Part shown: positions 21,490 through 31,833 of the stretch, one piece after another
How positions within the stretch are numbered: position 1 is the first letter of the stretch
How the letters are laid out: each line of letters opens with the position of its first letter
DNA from: Exobasidium rhododendri
Lineage: Eukaryota; Basidiomycota; Exobasidiomycetes; Exobasidiales; Exobasidiaceae
Direction: 5' to 3'
Length of the DNA stretch: 64,000 bases
Assembly: GCA_026210745.1 (NCBI GenBank)
Contig: CP110631.1
Location: 4,278,001 to 4,342,000 of the forward strand
Position numbers and translations under genes: made by a program
The notes under the pieces: generated by a model
The model's database searches: none
Seen by the model: the letters and a program-made list of their open reading frames with translations, nothing else
What the model was told of the DNA's origin: nothing

Positions 21490-22746
21490 ATGAAGGTAAG
21501 CTGACGCAACAGCGTCTGCATCCTCACAGACGGATGGCTGACGTCCATTATCCGCACACAGGTTGTCTTGTTGACTGCACTCTTGGCTATAGCCATCAGC
21601 GGTGCTGTTGAAGGCGCAAATTCTGGTGCAAGTGACAATGTAGGTCGAAGGAGCATCAACGTGCACTCCAAGATGATCAAGAAGCGTACTTTCTTATCGA
21701 CCTCTATCATGTCTGGCAATTACGGCACTTCCGGAGGTCTAGGCAGCACAGGGGGCATGGGCAACATCATGGGTAGTATAGGCACCGTAGTCTCGGGGGG
21801 AACGGGGCTTTCAGGCATTCAAACCTCGGGATCCTCATCGACCCAATCTGGCAACGCTGATACGTCTAAGGATTGTGAAGAAGATCAAGGGCCTGCTGGC
21901 AGTGACAGTGGGCAGACGCAAGATTCTGAAGGCTACTCAACTACTGGTGACAACACAGGTAGTGATGCAATGGATCAGGGTTATGGAACAACTGACTCCA
22001 GTGGATCACGAAGCTCGCCGACTCAGGTGGGAGACGAATCTGGCAGTGGTTCCTCGACCAGCAACGGTCAAAACGACTTTACTACCGACACACCATCGAA
22101 TTATGGCTCCTCCACTTCGCCAACAGGTCAAGGCACAGCCGACTCTTCTGCCGGCTACGGTACTGCTGATTCGCCAGCGAGCTACGGCTCTAACACATCA
22201 CCGACGAGCCAAGGATCCACCGACTCTACTGCGGGATACGGCAATACCGACACGCCAGCAAGCTACGGTTCCACCACCTCGCCGACAGGTGAGGGCACCG
22301 CCGACTCTTCTACAGGCTATGGTACTACTGATTCGTCAACAGGCTCCGGTGCTACCGACACGCCTTCAACTTACGGCTCTACCGATTCGTCTACTGGCTC
22401 AGGCTCCAATACATCACCGTCAAGTTTTGGTACCTCCGACTCTCCCAAAGGTGTCAGCGGTGGCATGTCCAATCAAGGTCAAGGTAGTGAATCCGGATCC
22501 AAAAAAGGGTGTAGTTGCAGCTCGAGTGCTGACGGAGGAGTAGGCAGCCAAGAACCAAGCAGCAATTCTCGAAGCAGTCCAACGTCTTTCAGCGACTCTT
22601 TCCCGAGTAGCAGCCACCAGTACAACCAAGGAGCGAATCCCAGTAATCAAGACACTACTTCCGATAGTGTGTCTAGTCCTTCCTCAAACAGTGGATCCAA
22701 CTATGGTGGCAGCGCTTCCAAGGATAACTACTCTGTACAAAAGTAA
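21490..22746 (+). CDS. Secreted Ser/Thr/Gly-rich tandem-repeat protein
   Basis: Family not recognised. Two exons: 21490-21495 (only ATGAAG) and 21562-22746, 396 residues. The joined N-terminus MKVVLLTALLAIAISGAVEG is a textbook signal peptide. Two dibasic Kex2-like sites follow (GRR at 30-32, KKR at 42-44), so a short pro-segment may be removed. The rest is almost pure S/T/G/D/N/Q with tyrosines. From residue 176 there are three exact-length 27-residue repeats (81 bp each) and a degenerate fourth. Three cysteines remain (SKDC and KGCSCSS). There is no GPI signal (C-terminus NYSVQK) and no enzyme motif. Heavy O-mannosylation is likely. Candidates by analogy are a cell-surface, repellent-like or adhesion protein, or an effector. 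Codon use in the repeats looks adapted rather than degenerate. Confidence 0.8.
22081..22404 (+). repeat. 81-bp coding tandem repeat, 3 full units plus 1 degenerate
   Basis: Units at 22081-22161, 22162-22242 and 22243-22323, each encoding 27 residues of the pattern (T/N)(T/A)D(T/S)P(A/S)xYGSxTSPTxxG(T/S)xDSxxGYG. A diverged unit is at 22324-22404. The reading frame is kept across all units. Confidence 0.85.
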
Positions 22747-23028
22747 AAGGGTGCCATCAGCCTCTTCCTACAGTGGCAGCTCGTCTTTGCTCCTTTGATG
22801 TTGATCTAATGAGCTCGCGAGATCAATAGGTGGCAGATATTCCATCGCGATCCCATTCCCAATCCTCTCATAATGACGCTCTAAGCACGTAGAATTTGAC
22901 CCACTCATGTCTCTTTCCTTCCTCTAGAAGGGGCTCTGCCTTAAATCGGCTCATGTATAGAGTCGTGACCGACCACAGCCTACCATTCCTCTTTGCCATC
23001 TTGCTGGACCAAGAATCGAACTTCGCAT

Positions 23029-23390
23029 TTACTTTCTCTTTTTGCCATCAAGGGCTTGATCGGGGTCGCTGGGCATCTCTTGAAGTTGCGTGGCCGACGG
23101 GGGCATCTTTGCCAGCTCTGCAAGGAACCTGAACAACAGAAAGCAACATTGCATTGAGTGAGTTGGCCCGTGTCAGGAGTATGGACGAGAGCTTCTCACC
23201 AGTGTACCGCCAAGAAGAGACCAAGTGACAGACCGAGCAAGGCAAAGACGTGGTAGTTCCCACCCGTCACGAATGCCAATCCGATCAGGACGACGAACAG
23301 AGCGCAAAAGCACGCGTCCATCGCCCGCCTCATTGGAGTGTTGAGCCCTGGCTGGAAAAGCGAGTCGAATAGCGCTTGAGTGAACGACAT
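23029..23390 (-). CDS. PKR1: V-ATPase assembly factor Pkr1
   Basis: Small ER membrane protein that helps assemble the V-ATPase Vo sector. Two exons, 23200-23390 and 23029-23128, encode 96 residues. The start FTQALFDSLFQPGLNTPM matches the Pkr1 opening (L-x-x-S-V/L-F-Q-P-G). Two hydrophobic segments follow (about 24-40, ACFCALFVVLIGLAFV, and 45-60, HVFALLGLSLGLFLAV), then the conserved HW(F)xAE continued across the splice site as HWFLAELAKMP. The C-terminus is KKRK. It is convergent with the secreted repeat protein gene. Confidence 0.88.
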
Positions 23391-23826
23391 TGCCGACTGA
23401 AGAGACGCCTTTTTCGTCTGGCAACGCAGCAGCTATGATGGACCATTTACACGATCAACTTTCTCTCTACTTTGCGAAATAATAAGCTCAAGCCAACCAT
23501 CGACAGTGCGAACACGCAAAGCCACGCGACTCGCCTCTTCTGCGTGCGAGACCATCTACTGTAGATAGAGAATAATATAGTGCAACTCTATTTCCAGGAT
23601 TTGCTCTTGTATACATAATCTGACTTGTGGAGTTGAATTGTATACAATGGCACGCCGGAAATGTGAAAAAGCCGCAAAGCCGGGGTCCACCCTTGGTTAC
23701 GTAGGTCAGGCATTTTGGTATATACAGCTTCCAAAAATGGGCTTCTCGACACGACTGATTTCAACCTTCACTTTTCCCCCTTCCCCGCTTTTCTTTCCCA
23801 CCAACCACAATCCCCTTTTTTGCACG
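23391..23826. promoter_or_regulatory. Divergent promoter between PKR1 and acyl-CoA oxidase
   Basis: About 435 bp. It includes TATATA at 23719-23724, about 100 bp before the acyl-CoA oxidase start, followed by a pyrimidine-rich leader (CCTTCACTTTTCCCCC). No gene is seen. Confidence 0.5.
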
Positions 23827-26004
23827 ATGACTTCCGGACGCTTTGCTAGTATCCCGTCCAACCTGAAGCCTGCCGGCACCTCGGGCGCAGAGCTCCTAGC
23901 CATTGAACGAAACAGAGCTAGCTTCGACAGCTCACAAATGGCGGAGTACTTGTTTGGTAAAAGTTACCTCGAAAGGGACGCGGAACTTGTCGAGCTGCTC
24001 TCCAACGACCCATCGGGTGCCTTTGACAAGTCTACCTGGGGCTACCTCGGTCGGACCGATAAGTTTCGAGCGGCACTCAGAAAGGACAAGCGATTAGCAC
24101 AATTGGCCCTTGAGAATGGGTGGGATCGCGAGGTGTCCCAGCATGCAGAGGCTTTGGTGGACTTACCCGGCCCCTTTGGCCTTCACAAGACCATGTTCAT
24201 CACAACGATCGACTCGATGGGTACGGATGAACAGAAAGCGAAGTTCTTGGGACCAGCGACGAATTTTGAAATCATTGGTTGCTACGCTCAGACTGAGCTA
24301 GGTCACGGATCTAATGTCCAAGGTATTGAAACTGTTGCTGTATATGACGAATCGAGGCAAGAGTACGATCTTCACTCACCATCCATGACTGCCAGCAAGT
24401 GGTGGATAGGTGGGCTAGGAAGGAGTGCGACACATGCGATTGTCATGGCACAATTGGTGAGACTGGGGGTTTATCCTTCGAGGGGGCAAGTGGCGGCGTA
24501 GTGTGGCACATCAATCTAACGAAGATCTCTCTCTCTCACTCTTTATCTTCATCAGGTTCTCAAGGGCAAGAAGCTAGGACCTCACCCTTTCATTGTCCCC
24601 ATTCGAGACGTTGAAACAAGGGAGCCCTTGCCAGGCATTTACATCGGTGACATTGGCCCAAAGTTCGGATACAATTCTACCGACAATGGGTACATGCTCT
24701 TTGACCACGTTAAAGTGCCTCACTTCAACCAACTAGCGCGATTTGCCAAGGTAGAAGCTGACACCGCCGTATATGTGCCACCCAAGAGCAACGCATTGAC
24801 GTACGGAACATTGACATGGGTTCGAGCCAACATTGTCCAACAATCTCGCACAGTACTGATGCGTTCAGTCACAGTCGCCATTCGATACTGCGCCATCAGA
24901 CGGCAATTTGCAGATCATGATAGCCCCAAATTCGAAGGCAGCAAGCCAATCGAGACGCAGGTGTTGGACTATACGATGGTACAGGCAAGGATCTTCCCCA
25001 TCTTGGCAAAGGCCTACGCCTTCCACTACACGGCAAAGTACATGTTTGAGCTGTACAACAAAAACATCAACAACATCAACAACAACGACTTGAGTCTGAT
25101 GGCAGAGACCCACGCCAACTCTTCCGGTCTTAAAGCTCTATGCACGATCGAAGCTGCAGAAGCAATCGAGGTCTGTCGAAGGGCTTGTGGTGGCCATGGA
25201 TACAGTTCTGCTGGTGGGCTCGGAACGTTCTATGGAGACTACCTGCCTCAAGTAACGTGGGAAGGTGACTCGTATATGTTAAGTCAGCAAACATCCAGAC
25301 ATCTACTCAAACAAATGCGGGCACTCAAGGCTGATCCAGACAACGTGGAGAGAGGCTTCATCGCCGACTACATGAAGCATTACTTCAAGAACAGACACTC
25401 GGTGGCAGATGTCACGTACAGCGGCGATCTTTACGATCCGATGTGGTTTGTAAAAGCATTTGGATTCCGAGCTGCTTGGCTGGTGGAACAGACGTTGGAG
25501 CTACGAGACGGTCTGTCGAAACGGTCCTGGAATTCACTACTGCCAGAGCTGTACAGGTGTAGCAAGGCTCATTCTCAAGCCTTGGTCGTCTACAATTTTG
25601 CCATGGCCATCTTGAGTGATGAAGAGTTGAATGGCAAACCTGCCCTGCGAACAGTCATGCAACAGCAGTTCCTACTTTACGCCACTCACACAATGGAGCA
25701 AGAAGGTGCTGAGTTCCTGTCTTGCGGCTACTTGCAACCTAAGCAGTATCAATTACTCTCGACTAAAGTGCAAGAAATCATGGCTGTCATTCGACCTCAG
25801 GCAGTGCCTTTGGTGGATTCTTTTGCTCTGTCCGACTACCTTTTGAACTCACGACTGGGCTCTTCCAAAGGCGACGTCTATGAGGGTCTCTTCAAACACG
25901 CACTCGATGAGCCACTCAATAGCTCAGCTTGGAACGTCAAGATTGACGATCTCGACACTCTTGACATCTCATCCTCTGAAGCGCTCCCTAGGGCGAAGTT
26001 GTAG
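23827..26004 (+). CDS. Peroxisomal acyl-CoA oxidase
   Basis: First enzyme of peroxisomal beta-oxidation; it oxidises acyl-CoA to 2-enoyl-CoA with transfer of electrons to O2. Exons 23827-24456 and 24556-26004 encode 692 residues. The FAD site is visible in GCYAQTELGHGSNVQG, followed by LHSPSMTASKWWIGGLGRSATHA. Later motifs are RRQF preceded by AIRYCAIR, ACGGHGYSSAGGLG and TWEGDSYMLSQQTSRHLLK. The C-terminal tripeptide AKL is a type 1 peroxisomal targeting signal. I chose the ATG at 23827 because it lies about 100 bp downstream of a TATA element and the conserved N-terminus starts there; in-frame ATGs at 23647 and 23737 lie before or near that element. Confidence 0.95.
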
Positions 26005-26290
26005 TGTAAATGTTCTTAGTCTTGTAGTAGTGTGACAAATTTCCCCCCCCTCTCTCTTCCTAGTCCATCATATAATTCGCTGCGTAATTTTACTTCATGC
26101 TACATCCATTAAGTTGAACCTCCCTATCATTGTCGCTATCTGCCCCATCCACCTCCTTCCCCTCTCAAAGACTGAGTTCTAGAGGTGGAGTAGGCGGAAA
26201 CAGGTTAGGAACAGAAAATTTATAATCACGTTCTCGTTCGCGTCATCGTTTTGACTCTCTCTGTCCTGTCCAAGCGGTCCACACAGAGTA

Positions 26291-28881
26291 ATGGCATCGA
26301 GGGGATCATCGTCCAAGTCCGAGACTGGTCATCTCGAATCACTGGATGATCTGCTGAGCAGGCCGGAGGGTCAGGAGCAATCTCCGTCCTCATTATTGTC
26401 TCTGCGCAGCGACTATGACTCTTCCAAGTTGCGAGATGAACAAGAAGAAGGTGATGATTCTCTAGATTCTATCGTGGTCCACTCGGATGAGCCTTCCTCT
26501 TCCGCTGTGACAATCAAGGCTGCATCTGCAGCAAAGCCGGCAAAACCCAGAGACGAAGCCCGCTGGAATGGTTTTCACCTTTGGAGAACAGAATCGCATA
26601 ATCTTCGAGCGGAAAGAGAAGTAGCTACCTTGGAAGCTCAAAGGGCAAGAGAAAGACAAGGCTGGATGAAGGAATTTGAAGAAATGCTCAAGAGCTGGTG
26701 CAAGAGAGCAAGTAACGCCTTCTCCGGTCATGTCAAGGACGAGGAGACAAAAACAGACGAAGGGGACTTGTCACGATCTAGAATGTTCCTCCTTACACTC
26801 GTCTTGGCGGGCGCTCAGGTATGTCATCGCCAGTGCATGCTGAGACATGCAACTTCCTCCCTGACACTCTTGCGTATTACTATGCAAAACCACAGCTCGC
26901 TTGGTGCCTCGAATTTGGCTACGGGAACCCTTACCTCCTCTCACTGGGTCTGTCGAAAGCGAGCACCTCACTTGTCTGGCTGGCGGCGCCTATCTCTGGC
27001 TTAATGCAGCCCGTCGTGGGCGTTTTGTCCGATCTCAGCACTTCTCAATATCGAAGACGTCAGTACATCATAGCAGCGCTCACCGTCTTGAGTATATCAA
27101 CGCTAGTTTTGGCTTTCAGTCATCCGATCTCCTCTGCCCTGGTCGATGTATTCCAAACTGGACTGGCAGATTGGGACCCAGCAAGAAAGGAGGCACTGGC
27201 TCACATCAACAGATTCGTGGCTGTGGTCTCCTTTATCATCTTAGACTTGAGCATAAATTCACTTCAAGCCGCTTCGAGGGCGCTCATCCTGGACACAGCA
27301 CCTACCTCTCAGCATTCCAGGGCAAATGCATGGCAAGGACGGATGACGCACGCCGGAAATGTGGTGGGATATGCAGTAGGCTGGTGCAATCTGTCATCTT
27401 CGGTGTTGTTATCCTGGCTCGGAGGGGATCAATTCCGGAAGTATGCCGTCGTCAGTGTGCTAGGGCTAGTCAGCTGTTCTTTGATCACTTGCTTTGCAAT
27501 CAAGGAGCAACCTCGCGAACCAATGGAAGGATCAACGGCGATCGGATTCTTTGCTAAGATGAAGGAAGCCACGTACCACATCTGGCAATCACTGCGAAGA
27601 CTGCCAAGACCGGTGAGACGGATCTGTCTAGTCCAATTGTTTGCATTCATGGGTTGGTTCCCTTTTCTCTTTTACGCAAGCCAGTGGGTCATTGAAATTC
27701 GACAAGGGGAAAAGGGGACTTCAAGCTCGGGAAGCGTAGACGACGAAGCGGCTGAGAAAGGTAGCTTTGCACTGCTGTGAGTGAGGCGAGTGTTCCGCTT
27801 GAAGTAGCAGGATTTCCATCGCTAACTCGAGAACAATGACCCCCTTAAAAATACTCCCCACCGGTCTTACAGCATGTTCGCTACCGTCTCACTCGTTTCT
27901 GGTACTGTGCTGCCCTACTTTGCCCTTTCCAATTCTTCCAACTCCAGGTCAATCTATCTATCGGGTCTGGAGGGCGAGAGCTTACCAGACGGCGATGACG
28001 CTTTCACACAACGACAAGCTGGGAAGCCCTCTCGCAAGTCTTGGAAGTTGACGCTACGAACGATCTGGACAATCTCGCTTGTCTTGTACAGTCTTCAAGC
28101 GGCAGTATTGACCTTTGCTGTTCAGACGACAAAGCAAGCTATCGTCCTTCTAGCCTCCATTGGAATACCTTGGGCTGTTGCTTGCTGGGTACCATTTGCG
28201 TTGGTGATGGAGAGTGTCCGGGAAGCAGAAGACGGTATGAGTCCGTTTGAGTTTGAAGCAGATTGGTTTGCACCAGAGCGAGTTCGAGGCAGAAGGGAGA
28301 GTAGCAGTGCGTTTGCCAGGGAAAGGGTCAACAGGGCAGTGAAGGATTGTGAACCTCTTGTCAACTCTTCTGATTCATCTACGTCCAAGCCACGTCAACC
28401 TTCAAGCTTCTTGGCTAGGGGTACAGAACTCGTCAGCAATGATGTTCGAAGTCCAAGTAGGCAAACTGCAAGACAAGCCAGTACGGGTGTGCCAATTCCT
28501 TCCTCTAATCAGAATGACCAGGAAGGTGCCACTGAAAGTCTAGGTGGAACAGTCTTAGGAATTCACAATCTAGCTATTGTGCTGCCTCAATTGGTCGTTG
28601 CGCTTTTGGCCTCCTTGATACTAAGGACGAGGTCAGCACAACATGATCATGGTCTCCTTGATGACCAGAACGACAGCAGCAACGGAGTGGGGGTCGTCTG
28701 GGTCATTCGAATGGGTGGAGTAGCAGCCATATTTGCTGCCATTCTTACCAGGTTTGTGCCGTTGACTCGAACAGAGAGACAGCTGAGAGGTGATCAAGGA
28801 GCGAACCCGGTTACTGGGCCCGAGCCAAGATACGACGATGAGGCTAGCGAGAATGACGAAGAGGATGAGCAAGAACGATGA
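26291..28881 (+). CDS. Sucrose/alpha-glucoside permease-like transporter (GPH/SUT family)
   Basis: Proton-coupled sugar transporter of the plasma membrane. Exons 26291-26818, 26896-27776 and 27873-28881 encode 805 residues. The first ~165 residues are cytosolic, acidic and serine-rich. The transport core begins FLLTLVLAGAQ|LAWCLEFGYG and continues PYLLSLGLSKASTSLVWLAAPISGL, QPVVGVLSDLSTSQYRRR and ALILDTAPTSQHSRANAW, the loop motifs of plant SUT and fission-yeast Sut1 proteins. Later membrane segments include LVQLFAFMGWFPFLFYAS, then GTVLGIHNLAIVLPQLVVA and a final IRMGGVAAIFAAILTRF. A long hydrophilic loop of about 150 residues (near 28240-28550) is larger than usual. The substrate cannot be fixed from sequence. 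Confidence 0.85.
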
Positions 28882-29183
28882 TGCTGATAGAGCGAGCATG
28901 TCCGGTCGTTGTGCTATCAGATTTACCCCCCCCCCCCTCTGCATAGGGAAATAGAATTAGATTCTTCTGAAGTAATTTCAAGGTGACGCGCGAAGAAGGC
29001 AATTGTCTTATACACGCTAAAGCGGCGATAAAGCCGTCCGTGTTCCACCTTCTTTTGCTCCACAATTGCAGTCGATACGGTGGAGAAGCGCTTAGCGCCG
29101 AGTCGTGCTTGCTTAAGAAGGAGTACAGGCCATCTCGCTTCCCTGTCCAATCCCGCTACCATCTCCCTAACGACGACGAAAAA
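28882..29183. promoter_or_regulatory. Promoter of the gamma-glutamyltransferase-like gene
   Basis: About 300 bp between tandem plus-strand genes, with a C run at about 28925-28938. The frame of the next gene stays open upstream to 28983, but the first ATG in that frame is at 29184. Confidence 0.35.
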
Positions 29184-30965
29184 ATGTCTCGTTCCGCTTT
29201 GAACTTCGAACTGGGTCACCCAGCATCCACCCCTCATGCAATGGGGGCTTTCCCCTCTCGCCGATCTACCGTCATGGGTCTACGAGGAATGGTTAGCAGT
29301 TCACAGCCTCTGGCTTCTCAAGCTGGAATTGCCATTTTGGAGCAAGGTGGAAATGCAGCAGATGCGGCAGTAGCGGTAGCAGCTGCACTCAATGTAACCG
29401 AACCTTGCTCTAATGGAATTGGAGGTGATTCTTTCTGCTTGTTCTGGGATGCAAAGGAAAGGAAGGTGAAGGGGATCAATGCAAGTGGTCGTTCACCAGC
29501 AAAGATGACACTGGATGCGGTTCTGGCAAGCGAAGGATTGCAGGGCAAATCGGAAATCCCCTTGGATCATGTGCATGGAGTGACGGTTCCCGGAGCAGCA
29601 GCCAGTTGGATCGATACGGTTGAGAGATTCGGCTCAGGAACGTTGACTTTGTCACAGATCTTAGCACCAGCTATTCGACTGGCCGACAACGGATTTCCAG
29701 TGCACGAGACGGTAGCGAGAGCTTGGGAAGCGTCAGAGAAGATGCTAAAGTCAGCGTCACCGAATGGAGGAGAGATGCTTTTGGAGAGTGGGAAAGCACC
29801 AAGAGCAGGGCAAGTGATGCGGATGCCAAATTTAGCTAGAACTTTTCGAGAATTGGCGACAAAAGGCAGAGACGGCTTTTACAAAGGAAGAATTGCAGAG
29901 GCTATCGTACAGGTGATCAGAGAGAGGGGCGGCTTGATGGAGCTGGAGGATCTTGCTCATCATGGTGAAGTGGGAAGTGAGAACATCACGCCCATCTCTT
30001 ACGAATACGGTGCAACAAAGCCAGAAGGAGGGGATGGCGTCACCTTGCACGAGTGTCCACCAAACGGTCAAGGTCTGGTCGCCTTGATTGCTTTGGGAAT
30101 AATAGACTCCCTGTTTCGCCTGGGAAAAATTCCAGACGTCACCACCCTGGAGCACAATTCAGCAGAGTACCTTCATGTTCTTATTGAAGCGCTTCGATTT
30201 GGCTTTGCTGATGCCCACAAGTACGTTACTGACGCATCCCATGGTGGCTCGATCAAGGTGAAAACTCTGCTCAGTCGGGAGTACCTGGACGAGAGAGCAA
30301 AGCTATTTGATTCTTCAAAGAGCATCCCCATCAAGTATGGGAATCCAGAAAGCAGTAGTGATACAGTCTACTTCTCATGTGCAGACAAGGATGGAAACGC
30401 TTGCTCGTTCATTCAATCCAATTATGCTGGCTTTGGTACTTGCATCGTGCCAAAGGGTTGCGGGTTCACCTTGCAGAATCGCGGTTGTAATTTCTCGCTG
30501 GATAGGCAACACGCCAATTGCGTCGCACCTCGAAAGAGACCCTACCACACAATCATTCCAGCTATGGCTACCAAGGCTGGAGCAAACGGACCAGAACTCT
30601 TCCTGAGCTACGGTGTCATGGGAGGGTTCATGCAACCGCAAGGACACGTTCAGGTCTTGATGAACATTCTACGAGGATACACACCTCAATCTGCATTAGA
30701 TGCTCCACGTTTCTGCATCGGTGCGGGCATGCCGGATCAAGGAGACGTCATGTCGGGTATCATGATTGAAGAAGGCATTGATAGTACAGTGGTGGACAAG
30801 TTGACGTCGATGGGTCACAGGATCGTCTTTGTCTCGAGTTGGGAAAAGAGAGGTAATTTCGGTAGAGGCCAAGTCATCATGGCCATCGATGGGGGGGCAA
30901 ATAAGAGAGTATGGGCGGCTGGCAGTGACCCAAGAAGCGATGGATCATCTATTGCACAGGTGTAA
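29184..30965 (+). CDS. Gamma-glutamyltransferase-like Ntn hydrolase
   Basis: Single exon, 593 residues, resembling the shorter bacterial-type gamma-glutamyltranspeptidases. The large-subunit start has GMVSSSQPLASQAGIAILEQ, GGNAADAAVAVAAALNV and CSNGIGGDSFCLFWDA. The autoprocessing junction is expected at SSSDTVYFSCADKDGNA, with Thr394 as the nucleophile that becomes the small-subunit N-terminus. Downstream are SFIQSNYAGFGTCIVP, RPYHTIIPAM and GGFMQPQGHVQVLMNI. There is no signal peptide or transmembrane anchor, unlike classical extracellular or vacuolar GGTs, so it is probably intracellular. The natural substrate (glutathione or another gamma-glutamyl or acylated amine) is unknown. Confidence 0.88.
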   Translation: MSRSALNFELGHPASTPHAMGAFPSRRSTVMGLRGMVSSSQPLASQAGIAILEQGGNAADAAVAVAAALNVTEPCSNGIGGDSFCLFWDAKERKVKGINASGRSPAKMTLDAVLASEGLQGKSEIPLDHVHGVTVPGAAASWIDTVERFGSGTLTLSQILAPAIRLADNGFPVHETVARAWEASEKMLKSASPNGGEMLLESGKAPRAGQVMRMPNLARTFRELATKGRDGFYKGRIAEAIVQVIRERGGLMELEDLAHHGEVGSENITPISYEYGATKPEGGDGVTLHECPPNGQGLVALIALGIIDSLFRLGKIPDVTTLEHNSAEYLHVLIEALRFGFADAHKYVTDASHGGSIKVKTLLSREYLDERAKLFDSSKSIPIKYGNPESSSDTVYFSCADKDGNACSFIQSNYAGFGTCIVPKGCGFTLQNRGCNFSLDRQHANCVAPRKRPYHTIIPAMATKAGANGPELFLSYGVMGGFMQPQGHVQVLMNILRGYTPQSALDAPRFCIGAGMPDQGDVMSGIMIEEGIDSTVVDKLTSMGHRIVFVSSWEKRGNFGRGQVIMAIDGGANKRVWAAGSDPRSDGSSIAQV

Positions 30966-31030
30966 ATACCGGGCCATGAATATACCATCGAATTGATCAG
31001 CGTTAGCTTGACATGACGACCCTTGTTCCG

Positions 31031-31650
31031 CTACCGTTTGACCTGCTCGGCGACTACGAAAGCAGTCAAGTAATCGCCATCGTGCGTGATACTGACGTGC
31101 AGGGATGGTATGCTGTCTCCTAGTCCAGCTTCTTGCCAGGCTCTAAGCACTTCAGGCGTGTGGCATAGGGTAGGCCGATTGTTGACCTTTGTCAGATAGG
31201 CGTCGTGCCAAGAGAGTCGAAATTGATGATTGGGTACAGCCTTGAATGCCGCTTCCTTGACAGTCCACCTATCCACCAGGATATACACACACAGTATAAG
31301 CAATACGCTCTACCTTTTTGCTTCCGTCACACCTCTGTGTCACTTACCTCGCTGCTAGCCAGGAAATTTCTTTCGTCGAGATGGTCTTGCGGCCTTTGTT
31401 GTCGTCGTCGAACTTGGTCTTCCATTCCGATAGCTCCCAATCGTGTGATATTCGCCTTGCCAGTTGTTGACTGGCCAGAGCAAGTGGGCTGATGGTTGAG
31501 GAACTGGTTGCTGCGACTTGTAGTCTCTTGGAGTGTCTTGTGAGCAAAGTGACAAGGCGAGGAAGAAATATTGTGTCCACGCCGATTCCAACAATGGCGG
31601 CCTTGGCAATGAGGTTCGTCGAGGAGGGCGGAGAAGATGTCGCGACAAGC
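31031..31650 (-). CDS. 4'-phosphopantetheinyl transferase (AcpS/Ppt2 type), 5' end unresolved
   Basis: Transfers phosphopantetheine from CoA to acyl carrier protein, probably the mitochondrial ACP. Exons 31348-31650 (5' limit set by a CAG acceptor) and 31031-31268. Family motifs are IVGIGVDTIFLPRL (Mg-binding GxD), the conserved WTVKEAAFKAV (WxxKEAxxKA) created across the splice site, and the C-terminal SLHVSITHDGDYLTAFVVAE. No ATG exists in this frame. A possible 5-nt first exon (ATGAT, 31756-31760) in the correct phase would give MMLVATSSPPSST; this is tentative. The 3' end is only 65 bp from the convergent GGT-like gene. Confidence 0.8.
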
Positions 31651-31833
31651 CTGTCGTGAAAAAAAGGGGAGAGGGGAAGAGAAGGAGGGGGGGGAGAAAG
31701 AAGACGTAGTAGGTTGTATGAGCTAAGTGTATCAATTGCAATTTGTGTTCGTCACATCATACAAAAGAAAAAAAGTTGGGCAGACGAGGAACATGGAGGT
31801 CGACGGTGACGGGAGGAGGGGCGATCATCATAC

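Noticed and set aside
21875-22543. 222-codon alternate frame within the secreted repeat gene
   Set aside because: Arg/Thr/Gln-rich mirror of the repeat in another frame with no signal peptide; the frame with signal peptide and repeats is favoured.
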